A stretch of 64,000 nt of DNA from positions 67,838,871 through 67,902,870 of the forward strand of contig NC_083579.1 of NCBI RefSeq assembly GCF_027579695.1, read 5' to 3'. Below the pieces are notes generated by a model. That model was not told the origin of the DNA and made no database searches. It saw only the letters and a program-made list of their open reading frames with translations. The first letter of the stretch is position 1; every line of letters begins with the position of its first letter. Shown in pieces: positions 32,746-44,250 of the stretch. Origin of the DNA: Neoarius graeffei (Eukaryota; Chordata; Actinopteri; Siluriformes; Ariidae). Both the position numbers and the translations under genes were made by a program.

Positions 32746-33075
32746 GAAGCAAGAAGGTTCTGGGTTCGAACCCAGCGGCCGGCGAGGGCCTTTCTGTGTG
32801 GAGTTTGCATGTTCTCCCCATGTCTGCGTGGGTTTCCTCCACAGTCCAAAGACATGCAGTTACAGTAGGTTAACGTGGGGCGGCCTTGGGCTGAGGTGCC
32901 CTTCAGCAAGGTGCCTAACCCCTGACTGCTCCCCGGGTGCTCTGGTGTGGCTGCCCACTGCTCTGAGTGTGTGTGCGTGTGTTCACTGCTTCAGATGGGT
33001 TAAATGCAGAGGATGAATTTCACTGTGCTTGAAGTGTGCATGTGACAAATAAAGGTTTCTTCTTCTTCTTCTTCT
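32745..33075 (+). mobile_element. Chimeric SINE with (TTC)n tail
   Basis: The first part (GTTCGAACCCAGCGGCCGGC to about 32870) is the head of the abundant SINE. The second part (GAGGTGCCCTTCAGCAAGGTGCC onward) is the body of the second tRNA-SINE family and ends AATAAAGGTTTC(TTC)n. It is either a true chimeric family or one SINE inserted in another. Confidence 0.55.
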
Positions 33076-33077
33076 AT

Positions 33078-35430
33078 ATGTTGAACCCGAGACCGAGATC
33101 CTGACCTCTTCTGCTCCTCAGACCTGCCTGATCCGTCCTGATGCCCTACGTCTGGCTGGAGTCTCATCACGTCACTCCTGTAAAGGACGGCCCCCATATG
33201 GACAGTCGAAAGTTGCGCTTGGAAGACAGTCAAAAATTGCGCTTTTGCACTCAAGTTTCCATCAATGAACAGTTTATAACATCAACATAACAGATCATAA
33301 TTTAGGTGTATAACTATTTCTTCTATTAGAAAATTAATAGAAAACACCCACAATTCACTCCGTCTGTCCCTCTGAGTTACATGTCGAACCCGAGACCGAG
33401 ATCCTGACTTCTTTTGCTCCTTGGACCTGCCTGATCCATCCTGACGCCCTACGTCTGGCTGGAGTCTCATCACGTTGCTCCTGTAAAGGACGGCCCCCAT
33501 ATGGACAGTCGAAGGTCGCGCTTGGAAGATGGTCTGGATGCTTAGAGTAATGCATTTACTGTACAGTATGTCTGAGGACTTCAGTTGTCATGAACACTTT
33601 TGCCCTCAAGTTTCCATCAATGAACAGTTTATAACTTCAACATAACAGACCATAATTTAGGTGTATAACTATTTCTTCTATTAGAAAATTAATAGAAAAC
33701 ACCCACAATTCACTCCGTCTATCCCTCTGAGTTACATGTCGAACCCGAGACCGAGATCCTGACTTCTTTTGCTCCTTGGACCTGCCTGATCCATCCTGAC
33801 GCCCTACGTCTGGCTGGAGTCTCATCACGTCGCTCCTGTAAGGATGGCCCCCATATGGACAGTCGAAAGTCACGCTTGGAAGATGCTCTGGACGCTTAGA
33901 GTAATACATTTACTGTACAGTATGTCTGAGGACTTCAGTCGTCATGAACACTTTTGCCCTCAAGTTTCCATCAATGAACAGTTTATAACTTCAACATAAC
34001 AGATCATAATTTAGGTGTATAACTATTTCTTCTATTAGAAAATTAATAGAACCCCCCCACACACACACACACTTCACTCCGTCTGTCCCTCTGAGTTACA
34101 TGTTGAACCCGAGATTGAGATCCTGACCTCTTCTGCTCCTCAGACCTGCCTGATCCGTCCTGACGCCCTACGTCTGGCTGGAGTCTCATCACGTCGCTCC
34201 TGTAAAGGACGGCCCCCATATGGACAGTCGAAGGTCGCGCTTGGAAGATGGTCTGGATGCTTAGAGTAATGCATTTACTGTACAGTATGTCTGAGGACTT
34301 CAGTTGTCATGAACACTTTTGCCCTCAAGTTTCCATCAATGAACAGTTTATAACATCAACATAACAGACCATAATTTAGGTGTATAACTATTTCTTCTAT
34401 TAGAAAATTAATAGAAAACACCCACAATTCACTCCGTCTGTCCCTCTGAGTTACATGTTGAACCCGAGACCGAGATCCTGACCTCTTCTGCTCCTCGGAC
34501 CTGCCTGATCCGTCCTGACGCCCTACGTCTGGCTGGAGTCTCATCACGTCGCTCCTGTAAAGGACGGCCCCCATATGGACAGTCAAAAGTTGCACTTGGA
34601 AGATGCTCTGTACGCTTAGAGTAATACATTTACTGTATTTCTGAGGACTTCAGTTGTCATGAACACACTTGCACTCAAGTTTCCATCAATGAACGGTTTA
34701 TAACTTCAACATAACAGGCCATAATTTAGGTGTATAACTATTTCTTCTATTAGAAAATTAATAGACCCCCTCCCTCCCCCCTCCCCAATTCACTCTGCCT
34801 ATCCCTCTGAGTTACATGTCGAACCCGAGACCGAGATCCTGACCTCTTCTGCTCCTCGGACCTGCCTGATCCGTCCTGATGCCCTACGTCTGGCTGGAGT
34901 CTCATCACGTCGCTCCTGTAAAGGATGGCCCCCATATGGACAGTCAAAAGTTGCGCTTGGAAGACGCTCTGGATGCTTAGAGTAACACATTTACTGTACA
35001 GTATGTCTGAGGACTTCAGTCGTCATGAACACTTTTGCCCTCAAGTTTCCATCAATGAACAGTTTATAACTTCAACATAACAGACCATAATTTAGGTGTA
35101 TAACTATTTCTTCTATTAGAAAATTAATAGAAAACACCCACAATTCACTCCATCTGTCCCTCTGAGTTACATGTTGAGACCGAGATCTTGACCTCTTCTG
35201 CTCCTCGGACCTGCCTGATCCGTCCTGACGCCCTACGTCTGGCTGGAGTCTCATCACGTCGCTCCTGTAAAGGACAGCCCCCATATGGACAGTCAAAAGT
35301 TGCACTTGGAAGATGCTCTGTACGCTTAGAGTAATACATTTACCGTATTTGAGGACTTCAGTCGTCATGAACACTTTTGCACTCAAGTTTCCATCAATGA
35401 ACGGTTTATAACTTCAACAAAACAGACTTC
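33078..35430. repeat. Tandem array, about seven units of ~360 bp
   Basis: The motif GACCTGCCTGATCC(G/A)TCCTGA recurs near 33120, 33426, 33780, 34145, 34500, 34860 and 35210. Spacing is about 305, then 355-365. Each full unit also has CAAGTTTCCATCAATGAACA and TTTCTTCTATTAGAAAATTA. The array joins directly to the dispersed-repeat tail at 35431. Minus-strand frames across it are repeat artefacts. Confidence 0.92.
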
Positions 35431-35745
35431 ATGTTAAAACTATAATGAATTTCCTGGTTACACAGTTATACTTTGTGACTATAGGACACTGTTATAGAAG
35501 CGAGTTATTTATAATCATGCTGTCTGTTATCACCCAAATGAGGATGGGTTCCCTTTTGAGTCTGGTTCCTCTCGAGGTTTCTTCCTCATGTCGTCTGAGG
35601 GAGTTTTTCCTTGCCACCGTCGCCACAGGCTTGCTCACTGGGGATAGATTAAGGATAATTAGTTCACGTTTAAAGTCTTTCATTTTAATTGTCATTTTGC
35701 GACAATGTCTATTGTTAAAAGCGCTATACAAATAAACTTGACTTA
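35431..35745. repeat. Dispersed-repeat 3' region (retroposon-like)
   Basis: It contains TTCCTCTCGAGGTTTCTTCC, GAGTTTTTCCTTGCCACCG and AAAGCGCTATACAAATAAAC, text common to many fish retroposon 3' ends. The array to its left looks like amplification of the region just upstream of this tail. Confidence 0.6.
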
Positions 35746-36139
35746 ATTCCTTACAGCGATGAGGCTTCCCATCCAGGGTGTATTTCTGCATTTGTGCCCA
35801 GTGATGCCCAGGATTGACCCTGACCGAAAATATGATGGGATGTAGCCGACTGTTGTCAGAAGATAATCAACAACATGGCTGATTGTTTTCCAATAACATT
35901 AATTCCTGAAATTTTATTCCTCTTTTACAACACCAATCTACTATTTCTATAAATGGGTGTTTCCACAGCCTCTCTCTCTCTTTTTTGTCATAAAGTTAAG
36001 ACCAAAAAAAAAAAGGCATCGTGTCATGTTACAGAGAAAGTGAAATATGTAATGTCTTTTATTATGAAGACTTTCCTGTAGTGGAGAACAGTTTTATGTC
36101 TAATTATAATAAAGCGCTGACATCAGACACTCCTTCCAT

Positions 36140-36511
36140 CCATCCATTATCTGTAGCCGCTTTATCCTGTTCTACAGGGTCGCAGGCAAGCTGGAGCCTA
36201 TCCCAGCTGACTACGGGCGAAAGGCGGGGTACACCCTGGACAAGTCGCTAGGTCATCGCAGGGCTGACACATAGACACAGACAACCATTCACACTCACAT
36301 TCACACCTATGGTCAATTTAGAGTCACCAGTTAACCTAACCTGCATGTCTTTGGACTGTGGGGGAAACCGGAGCACCTGGAGGAAACCCACGAGGACATG
36401 GGGAGAACATGCAAACTCCACACAGAAAGGCCCTCGCCGGCTGCTGGGCTCGAACCCAGAACCTTCTTGCTGTGAGGCGACAGTGCTAACCACTACACTG
36501 CCGTGCTGCCC
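36140..36511 (-). mobile_element. tRNA-derived SINE, (GGAT)n-tail subfamily
   Basis: Minus-strand copy whose tail reads CCATCCATCC on the plus strand rather than CTCATCTCAT. The target duplication is CACTCCTTCCAT at 36128-36139 and CACTCCGTCCAT at 36512-36523 (one mismatch). Confidence 0.88.
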
Positions 36512-36559
36512 CACTCCGTCCATAAATGTTAAATAAACATCTCATCATTCCTTCATTCA

Positions 36560-36890
36560 TTCATCTTCAATAACTGCTTTATCCTGGTCAGGGTCTCGGT
36601 GTATCTGAATCCTCACTGGATATAAGACGACTTCATCCTGGATAAGAAACCAGTCCATCTCAGGGCAACATTCTCACACATTTCGTGTCACCAATCCTGC
36701 TTAAAATTTTAACCTGTTCGTTTTTGGAGAGTGGGAGGAAAATGGAGAACCCAGAGGAAACCCATGCAAACACTGCAAGATCATGCAGAGAAACTCCACA
36801 CAGACAATAACCTGACCTCAGGATTGAACTGGGGATTCTGGGGCTGTGAGATAGCAACACTACCTTCTGTGCCTTTATGTACACATAAAT
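36560..36890 (-). mobile_element. Degraded SINE-like element
   Basis: On the minus strand the text recalls the abundant SINE body (CATGGGTTTCCTCTGGGTTC) and ends at AATAACTGCTTTATCCTGGTCAGG. It is diverged and boundaries are unclear. Confidence 0.5.
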
Positions 36891-38129
36891 AAACATCCCC
36901 TCACAGAATACTTCACCATATCAATGATAGCTGTTATTTAGAGCTGTGTCTATCAAATGGGTCTCTGAATGCCTTCGGCTTCATGTCTGAGCAATCCCAT
37001 TCAACTGTTCATTCATGTGATATCGATAACGAACAACCTTTTATGCAAAGGTCCTTACATTCTCTCGCTGGAATGAACTAAATGGCGTCAGGTTTCTGCG
37101 GAAGGCTGCAAATCAACATTTCTATATATGGTGAGGTCCAAGACGTTTAAATCAACATTACTGGCAATATTCTAGCAAACAATAAAAGATCCCAGATTGC
37201 TGGCACTCAACCAAGTATCCATTGACTAACAAAAATAAACTCCATCGGATGCCAAAAACTTAAATTAGCTCTCAGTGAATAGTTTTACCACAAGGACACG
37301 GACTTTACATGCTTTTACATGTCACGTCCTCCCTAAAATATTCAAACAATCTTATCAAACATTGCTGGCTGTATTACACTTTCCCTCCATAGATTGTGGA
37401 TTTCTGGTTGTTGACAACATGGATGTAAAAAAAAAAAAAACAGTGTGATCACTGACGATCTCTTGTTAATCCCATCACCTTATACACTCACTGGCCACTT
37501 TATTAGGCACACCCATCCATCTGCTGTTTTATGCAGTCCTCTAATCAGCCAATCCCTCGACAGCAGCACAATGCATCAAATCATACTAGACTGGTACCAA
37601 AATCCAGAATTGTGACACCCAAAGGCATTTTTGAGACAAAGTCGGCAAACAGTCTTATTTTGTCAATTTGGGTGTGCCGAATTCAAATCTGCAATATGCC
37701 GAGCTCTATCTGACCTCTGTTGACCTCTAGAGGTCATTGAACTTTGGGCCTGTAAACGTCTCAGCTGAACCCAGTTTCTCAGCTTTCTAAGGAATGAAAT
37801 GTACTAAAATGATTAATGAAGTTAGCAAATGGCCTTGTTTGTTAAATGTTTGGGTGCTGAATTCATTTTTCATTTGTAAAACGACATATGACCTCTGATA
37901 ACCTCAAGGTCATTAAACTTGGCCTATAGGCCTATGCATTTAACGGCATTTTTAAACTGACTTTACTCCCCCAAAAAGAATATGAACAGACAAAAAACAA
38001 ATAGAAAGGAACAAATACAACATTAAATGCCAGTCCATGTACATGTGACTTACTTTTCACAATGAGAATGCCGAGGCGATCACCTTACATAACATTGCAT
38101 TACATTTAGCGGTTATTGTTTATACAAAG

Positions 38130-38508
38130 GCGGCACGGTGGTGTAGTGGTTAGCGCTGTCGCCTCACAGCAAGAAGGTCCTGGGTTCGAACCCCGGGTCC
38201 GGCGAGGGCCTTTCTGTGTGGAGTTTGCATGTTCTCCCCGTGTCCGCGTGGGTTTCCTCCGGGTGCTCCGGTTTCCCCCACAGTCCAAAGACATGCAGGT
38301 TAGGTTAACTGGTGACTCTAAATTGACCGTAGGTGTGAATGTGAGTGTGAATGGTTGTCTGTGTCTATGTGTCAGCCCTGTGATGACCTGGCGACTTGTC
38401 CAGGGTGTACCCCGCCTTTCGCCCGTAGTCAGCTGGGATAGGCTCCAGCTTGCCTGCGACCCTGTAGAAGGATAAAGCGGCTAGAGATAATGTGATGTGA
38501 TGTGTGAT
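38130..38508 (+). mobile_element. tRNA-derived SINE inside foldback left arm
   Basis: Full-length plus-strand copy with a 12-bp target duplication, GTTTATACAAAG, at 38118-38129 and 38509-38520. Its tail is a TGTGATG variant. Confidence 0.93.
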
Positions 38509-38600
38509 GTTTATACAAAGCTACTGAAAAAAGGACAGATTCAGCAGCATACAAAATGTGGGGGCATACAGGGTATACAGGTTAATCAGGGTTAGTATAT

Positions 38601-38912
38601 CTCATCTCATCTCATTATCTCTAGCTGCTTTATCCTTCTACAGGGTCGCAGGCAAGCTGGAGCCTATCCCAGCTGACTACGGGCGAAAGGCGGGGTGCAC
38701 CCTGGACAAGTCGCCAGGTCATCACAGGGCTGACACATAGACACAGACAACCATTCATACTCACATTCACACCTACGGTCAATTTAGAGTCACCAGTTAA
38801 CCTAACCTGCATGTCTTTGGACTGTGGGGGAAACCGGAGCACCCGGAGGAAACCCACGCGGACACGGAGAGAACATGCAAACTCCGCACAGAAAGGCCCT
38901 CGCCGTGCTGCC
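38601..38912 (-). mobile_element. tRNA-derived SINE with deleted promoter region
   Basis: Minus-strand copy with target duplication GGGTTAGTATAT at 38589-38600 and 38913-38924. The tRNA-like head is internally deleted, joining CCTCGCC directly to GTGCTGCC, so the B box is lost. Confidence 0.9.
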
Positions 38913-40099
38913 GGGTTAGTATATATGAGAGTTTTTTTCTTTGTTGTTTGTTTTTTGTAAAGGCTTTACCCCGTTTAAAACAAAACAAACAACAAAGAAA
39001 AAAACTCTCATATATACTAACCCTGATTAACCTGTATACCCTGTATGCCCCCACATGGACTGGCATTTAATGTTGTATTTGTTCCTTTCTATTTGTTTTT
39101 TGTCTGTTCATATTCTTTTTGGGGGAGTAATGTCAGTTTAAAAATGCCGTTAAATGCATAGGCCTATAGGCCAAGTTTAATGACCTTGAGGTTATCAGAG
39201 GTCATATGTCGTTTTACAAATGAAAAATGAATTCAGCACCCAAACATTTAACAAACAAGGCCATTTGCTAACTTCATTCATCATTTTAGTACGTCATTCC
39301 TTAGAAAGCTGAGAAACTGGGTTCAGCTGAGACATTTACAGGCCCAAAGTTCAATGACCTCTAGAGGTCAACAGAGGTCAGATAGAGCTCGGCATATTGC
39401 AGATTTGAATTCGGCACACCCAAATTGACAAAATAAGACTGTTTGCCGACTTTGGCTACGTTCACACTGCAGGCTGAAGTGACTCAAATCCGATCTTTTC
39501 GCCCATATGTGACCTGTATCCGATCTTTAAAAATGCCTTTAACTCCTTAAATAAGCACTTTTTTTGAATTTTGGTACTAGTCTATACAGATAAAAATGAA
39601 GAGCTTCAGTTAATGTTCACAATGTTCAGACATCAGAATGGGAAAAATTATGATCTCAAAGTGTGACTATCTTTCACTGTGGCATGGGTGTTGGTTCGAG
39701 CCAGATGGACTGGTTTGAGTATTTCAGAAACCGCTGATCTGGGGTTTTCTACAGAAACTCTAGAGTTTACACAGAATGGTGCAACAAACATTGAATGATT
39801 GCGTGAATGACAGTTCTGTGGGTTTAAACAAACGCCTTGTTGATAAGAGAGCTCAGAGGAAAATGGCCAGGTTGGTTCGAGCTGCCAGGAAGGATATAGT
39901 AACTCATAGCAACTCTTTACAACCGTGGTGAGCAGAAAAGCATCTCAGCATGCAACAGCAGGAGACCACATTGGGTTCCACTCCTGCCAGCCAAGAACGT
40001 GCCTCTTAGAATCAAGACCAAGTTCCTGTTAAAGTGGCTGGTGAGTGTACATTGTCTTTAACTGTTATAAACAATACTAAGGAAGACATGAAAGGAAAT

Positions 40100-40400
40100 G
40101 ACTGCGAGTTGGTCTAGTGGTTAGCGTGTCTGTCTCTCTACCAGGAGATTGTGAGTTCTACTCGTGGTTGGGTCATACCAAAGACCATCATAAAAATGGT
40201 ACCTACAGTACTACTGTCTGACAAGGCACGCTGCAATACAGATGCGAGTGGGGAAGTCAAACTCTCGCGGTTACTAGAGGACTAGCCCCCCACTGTAACC
40301 CTAGCTGTATAGGTGAGAGGCCAAGGGCTATCGAAACGGATATTGGCGCTGCACCCATACGCCTTAAAGAACTGGTTAGTACTGGGACAAGAGACTGCTT
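40100..40400 (+). mobile_element. tRNA-derived SINE (third family)
   Basis: The head GAGTTGGTCTAGTGGTTAGCG is an A-box match and GTGAGTTCTACTC lies at the B-box position. A unique body follows. It is not a functional tRNA gene, because the 3' half cannot form the cloverleaf. Confidence 0.6.
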
Positions 40401-40556
40401 GGAAAGACCAGGTTCTGTCATGAGAGGGACTTTGACACGAAAGGAAAAAGCTCAAGTTGGTACTACAATTAAACAGATTTTCTGTTTGCCTTAAATTTTG
40501 CCAGTCAGCCAAAATGTGTCTTGGATCGAAACTTTGTTGAGCAAAGTTTGCAAATG

Positions 40557-41048
40557 GTATTCATTCATTCATTCACTATGTTGTTTATCCATTGCGAGGG
40601 TACACCCTGGACGACCTGCTAGTCTATCATGGGGTTAACACAGACAGACAGCTAGCCATTCACACTCACATTCATACCTACAGGCAATTTAGAGTAGCCA
40701 GTTGACCTAATCCACATCCATCCATCCATCCATCCATCCATCCATCCATCCATCCATCCATTATCTGTAGCTGCTTATCCTGTTCTACAGGGTCGCATGC
40801 AAGCTGGAGTCTATCCCAGCTGACTATGGGTGAGAGGCAGGGTACACCCTGGACAAGTCACCAGATCATCGCAGGGCTACCTAATCCACATGTATTTGGA
40901 CTATGGGAGGAAACTGGAGCACCTGGAGAAAACCCATGCAAGCACACGAAGAACATGTAAACTCCATGTCCCGGTCAACCGGCAGGTTCGGATCCAAAAC
41001 CTGCTTGCTGTGAGGTGACAGTTTAACCAATGCACCACCGAGCCTCCC
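40557..41048 (-). mobile_element. Two overlapping degraded SINE copies with (CATC)n
   Basis: Partial minus-strand copies at about 40590-40715 and 40760-41048 are separated by a (CATC)n run at 40717-40760. Both show the reversed SINE body (GGGTACACCCTGGACAAG-like text) with many substitutions. Confidence 0.75.
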
Positions 41049-41449
41049 ACAGGGTATTTTATATAATCCCATATATAAAATTTGATTATGGAGTTAAAAA
41101 CACAAAGGTGGATGTGATGATGATCACATCTGGTGTACTAGTCAGGAGTAACAGAACTGATGCTGACTCTCTAAGCTCAGCATCCGTGTGTGAATGTGTG
41201 ATAGTTGAGTCCATAGCTGCCACAACCCTGCAAGAAAGTTCTGTTCCCCTTTCTCATACCAGTTTCAGCCCAAGAAGGCCTTAATAATAAGCTGATAAAG
41301 TCAGTCAGGTGTGTTAAATGAAGCTGAATGCTAAACTCTGCAGTTTTGCTCTCCAGTCCTGGAATCTGACCCCCCTGACACATCACATGGATGCTGAGGT
41401 CACTAACTGATGCTCACCAGACATTATTGTCATTTTATTTAAATATTCA

Positions 41450-41922
41450 ATCCATAGACTAGACACCTCAGTGTTCACTTCTCAGAGGACTTGACATGGG
41501 GAGTGAACACCAGAGAGGTGGTGAAGAAAGCCCAGCAGAGACTCTTCTTCCTGCGATCCTTGAGGAAAACTGGGCTCTCGCAGAAGCTCCTCATCAACTT
41601 CTACCAGTGCACCATACAAAGTGTTCTGAGCTATGGATGCATAGTGTGGTTCTCCAGCTGCACCTCAGAGGAGAGGAAAGATTTGCAGCGGATCATCAGG
41701 ACTGCATCTAAAATCATCGGTACCCCTCTCCAATCCCTGGAACAGATCTACTCTGCCAGGCTGAGAAACAGAGCCACAAAGATTAGGACTGACTGCACTC
41801 ACCCCGGACAATGTCATTTTGACACCCTTCCCTCTGGCAGGCTTAGGGTCATAAAGTCACAAACAGCAAGACACCAAAATAGCTTCTTCCCCAAGGCTGT
41901 AAAAGCTCTGCTGGAGGCCTGA
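41450..41922 (+). pseudogene. CR1/L2-type LINE reverse-transcriptase C-terminus
   Basis: The frame reads KKAQQRLFFLRSLRKTGL, INFYQCTIQSVLSYGCIVW, LQRIIRTASKIIG and DTLPSGRLRVIKSQT, ending at a natural stop at 41922. This matches the C-terminal portion of fish CR1/L2-clade LINE polyproteins. It is 5'-truncated, and a (TA)n tract follows at 42042-42076. Confidence 0.75.
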
Positions 41923-42041
41923 TCCGGACTTGGACTCACACTCCGCACCTTACTGTGTTTGGCTACATTAAATAATTACATACTACAATTTATACTGCTG
42001 CTTATATGTCATTATGCTGCTTTTAAAAGGTTATATATACC

Positions 42042-42078
<37 letters not shown>

Positions 42079-42083
<5 letters not shown>

Positions 42084-42370
42084 CAAAAAGGACCCTTATG
42101 AAAGAAAAAACAGGTATCCGAGTACCCTCGCCTGGACCACGGATACCGGGGCCCCACGCTGGAGCCAGGCCTGGGGCAGGGGCTCGTCGGTGAACGCCTG
42201 GCGGTCAGGCCCATATCCGTGAGGCCTGGCCAGGCCCAGCCCGAATGAGCAACACAGAACCACTCTGCTGTGGACCCACCACCCACAGGAGGTGTCGTAA
42301 GGGTCTGGTGCACTGTGAATCGAGTGGCAGCCAAAGGCGGAGGCCCTGGCGTACTGATCCCCAGCTGACA
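42079..42370. repeat. GC-rich dispersed repeat fragment, family unassigned
   Basis: The text ACGGATACCGGGGCCCCACG and GCCTGGCCAGGCCCAGCCCG has the look of a non-LTR element fragment. It is strikingly GC-rich against its surroundings. Confidence 0.4.
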
Positions 42371-42420
42371 AAACTTATATATATAATTTTTAAATTTTTT
42401 TTAATTTATTTATTGATATG

Positions 42421-42797
42421 GGGCGGCACGGTGGTGTAGTAGTTAGCGCTGTCGCCTCACAGCAAGAAGGTCTGGGTTCGAGCCCCGTGGCCGGCGAGGG
42501 CCTTTCTGTGCGGAGTTTGCATGTTCTCCCCGTGTCCGCGTGGGTTTCCTCCGGGTACTCCGGTTTCCCCCACAGTCCAGAGACATGCAGGTTAGGTTAA
42601 CTGGTGACTCTAAATTGAGCGTAGGTGTGAATGTGAGTGTGAATGGTTGTCTGTGTCTATGTGTCAGCCCTGTGATGACCTGGCGACTTGTCCAGGGTGT
42701 ACCCCGCCTTTCGCCCGTAGTCAGCTGGGATAGGCTCCAGCTTGCCTGCGACCCTGTAGAAGGATAAAGCGGCTAGAGATAATGAGATGAGATGAGA
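42421..42797 (+). mobile_element. tRNA-derived SINE, (GAGAT)n-tail family
   Basis: Full-length plus-strand copy with target duplication TTTATTGATATG at 42409-42420 and 42798-42809, about 360 bp upstream of the ift43 X-box. Confidence 0.93.
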
Positions 42798-43153
42798 TTT
42801 ATTGATATGCTGCTGTGATCTGAGCCCTCAAACAGTGTTTCGTTGCATAGTAATGTGCACTGACAATAATCAATCAATCAATCAATCAATAGACATTATT
42901 ATGACAGTATTTTAATACTATTACTGACATATCATCCATTTATCATTTCCTGTGGAATAGTTGCATTTTTAACAGGATGTAGTTATTATTAAAAAAGACA
43001 ACAACAACAACAAATACTATTTTAAAAAATTATTATATAGCTATAAAACATAAAAGAAGCTTCGAGACCTTTGGTCAGGAAATATATGATGCCTGATTTA
43101 TTTTAATAATTTTAAATTGGAATTAAAATTCTCAGCCTTAAATGCTCAATTTT

Positions 43154-43167
43154 GTTACCTTGGAGAC
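43154..43167 (+). promoter_or_regulatory. RFX X-box motif, ift43 promoter
   Basis: GTTACCTTGGAGAC fits the X-box consensus RYYNYY-N(1-3)-RRNRAC exactly, with a 2-base spacer. It lies 130 bp before the ift43 ATG. X-boxes bind RFX factors and mark ciliary gene promoters. Confidence 0.7.
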
Positions 43168-43296
43168 GGTTGCTGCGCGACGCTTCCTCATCTCCAGGAA
43201 GTAAAACTCCAGGGAGGAGGAGCTACGGGAATCTTCTCCAGAAGCTGGACCAAAAAAAGAAATAATAATAATAATATATATATATTTTTTTTAAAA

Positions 43297-43350
43297 ATGG
43301 ACGAGTCATGGCAAATAAGTGATAGTGGATTCAACGGCTTTCCAAAAAGT
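43297..43350 (+). CDS. ift43: ift43 coding exon 1 (intraflagellar transport 43)
   Basis: The ATG in AAAAATGG context opens MDESWQISDSGFNGFPKS (18 residues), then the donor GTAAGT in phase 0. IFT43 is a small subunit of the IFT-A complex, which drives retrograde transport in cilia. The assignment rests on exon 2, on the X-boxes and on adjacency to tgfb3, as in human. The exon is too short to identify by itself. Confidence 0.65.
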
Positions 43351-43617
43351 GTAAGTTACGTTCGTTTTTACATAATTATGGTGGAATGAATCCATATAAG
43401 GAAGGTTTTGCTAGTTTTGTTTGTATCAGTTAGCAAAGATGTTTAGCGAGCTTACGGAGAAGCGAAGGCTAATTGTGAAGGCTAGGTTAGCTCACTGGCT
43501 CTTGCTAGTTAGTAAACGTTTGTGGTTTAACAGCAAACAGTGTTCTATATTATATGTTGGGGTTTTAAATGCAACAAGCTAACTCGCTAATACTTATAGC
43601 TTGAACTGAAGCGTCTG

Positions 43618-43631
43618 GTTGCCTTAGCAAC
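43618..43631 (+). promoter_or_regulatory. RFX X-box motif, ift43 intron 1
   Basis: GTTGCCTTAGCAAC is a nearly palindromic X-box (GTTGCC, 2-base spacer, AGCAAC), 268 bp downstream of exon 1. Confidence 0.7.
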
Positions 43632-43692
43632 AGAAAATGGTCGCTGGCAAAGAGACCGGAAATGCTCCTCTATTCCAGACGTTTAGCATCAT

Positions 43693-44074
43693 CTCATCTC
43701 ATCTCATCTCATTATCTCTAGCCGCTTTATCCTTCTACAGGGTCGCAGGCAAGCTGGAGCCTATCCCAGCTGACTACGGGCGAAAGGCGGGGTACACCCT
43801 GGACAAGTCGCCAGGTCATCACAGGGCTGACACATAGACACAGACAACCATTCACACTCACATTCACACCTACGGTCAATTTAGAGTCACCAGTTAACCT
43901 AACCTGCATGTCTTTGGACTGTGGGGGAAACCGGAGCACCCGGAGGAAACCCACGCGGACACGGGGAGAACATGCAAACTCCACACAGAAGGGCCCTCGC
44001 CGGCCCCGGGGCTCGAACCCAGAACCTTCTTGCTGTGAGGCGACAGCGCTAACCACTACACCACCGTGCCGCCC
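43693..44074 (-). mobile_element. tRNA-derived SINE in ift43 intron 1
   Basis: Full-length minus-strand copy with a 12-bp target duplication, GTTTAGCATCAT, at 43681-43692 and 44075-44086. It starts about 60 bp after the intronic X-box. Confidence 0.93.
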
Positions 44075-44142
44075 GTTTAGCATCATATTTCGGTGAATTA
44101 AAAAGACTTGATTTAAGCCTGCGATCCTGATTTTATCAACAG

Positions 44143-44250
44143 ACCGCAAAAAGTGGCAGAAGGGCTCGCCAGGCTGTTGATCAGGCTTCTACAGAAGAGT
44201 CTCGAGCCGGCAGGAAGTCGTCCTCCTCTGGCATGGCAGCACCTGGAGAG
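44143..44250 (+). CDS. ift43: ift43 coding exon 2
   Basis: The acceptor is ATCAACAG and the donor GTGAGT. The exon is 108 bp, phase 0 to phase 0, and encodes TAKSGRRARQAVDQ and GRKSSSSG. The 'K(S/M)GRRA-Q' segment corresponds to the N-terminal region of vertebrate IFT43. No further exon was convincingly found. A possible exon 3 at 44299-44382 (ending TRTKEEEEE before GTACAG) is open in the right phase but has a weak acceptor. The conserved C-terminal part is probably beyond the window. Confidence 0.7.

Larger units (their letters stand above)
37588..39578. mobile_element. Large foldback element, arms about 400-450 bp
   Basis: The left arm (from GACTGGTACCAAAATCCAG to about 38045) reappears inverted at about 39052-39455 and closes with TTTTGGTACTAGTC at 39578. 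An inner pair (GGGGGCATACAGGGTATACA at about 38561 and its inverse at about 39030) extends the palindrome. The left arm carries an extra segment holding a SINE. The right arm carries GGCTACGTTCACACTGCAGG text of another repeat. A second SINE lies near the centre. Confidence 0.8.
37485..40047. mobile_element. Tc1-like element split by a foldback insertion
   Basis: The ends CACTCACTGGCCACTTTATT and, inverted, CACTCACCAGCCACTTTAAC are flanked by TA at 37483-37484 and 40048-40049. The coding remnant resumes near 39598 with AGATGGACTGGTTTGAGTAT, the same family as 24925-26130. All frames are broken. Confidence 0.8.

Noticed and set aside
33000-35386. Repeated frames with MYYSK and DCPYGG motifs
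   Set aside because: They are the tandem-array unit read on the minus strand, broken and shifted from unit to unit.
33078-35430. CRISPR-like or satellite defence array
   Set aside because: Units are ~360-bp near-identical repeats with no unique spacers, in a vertebrate genome.
40281-40512. Small minus-strand frame near the third SINE family
   Set aside because: It overlaps the SINE body and lacks any domain.
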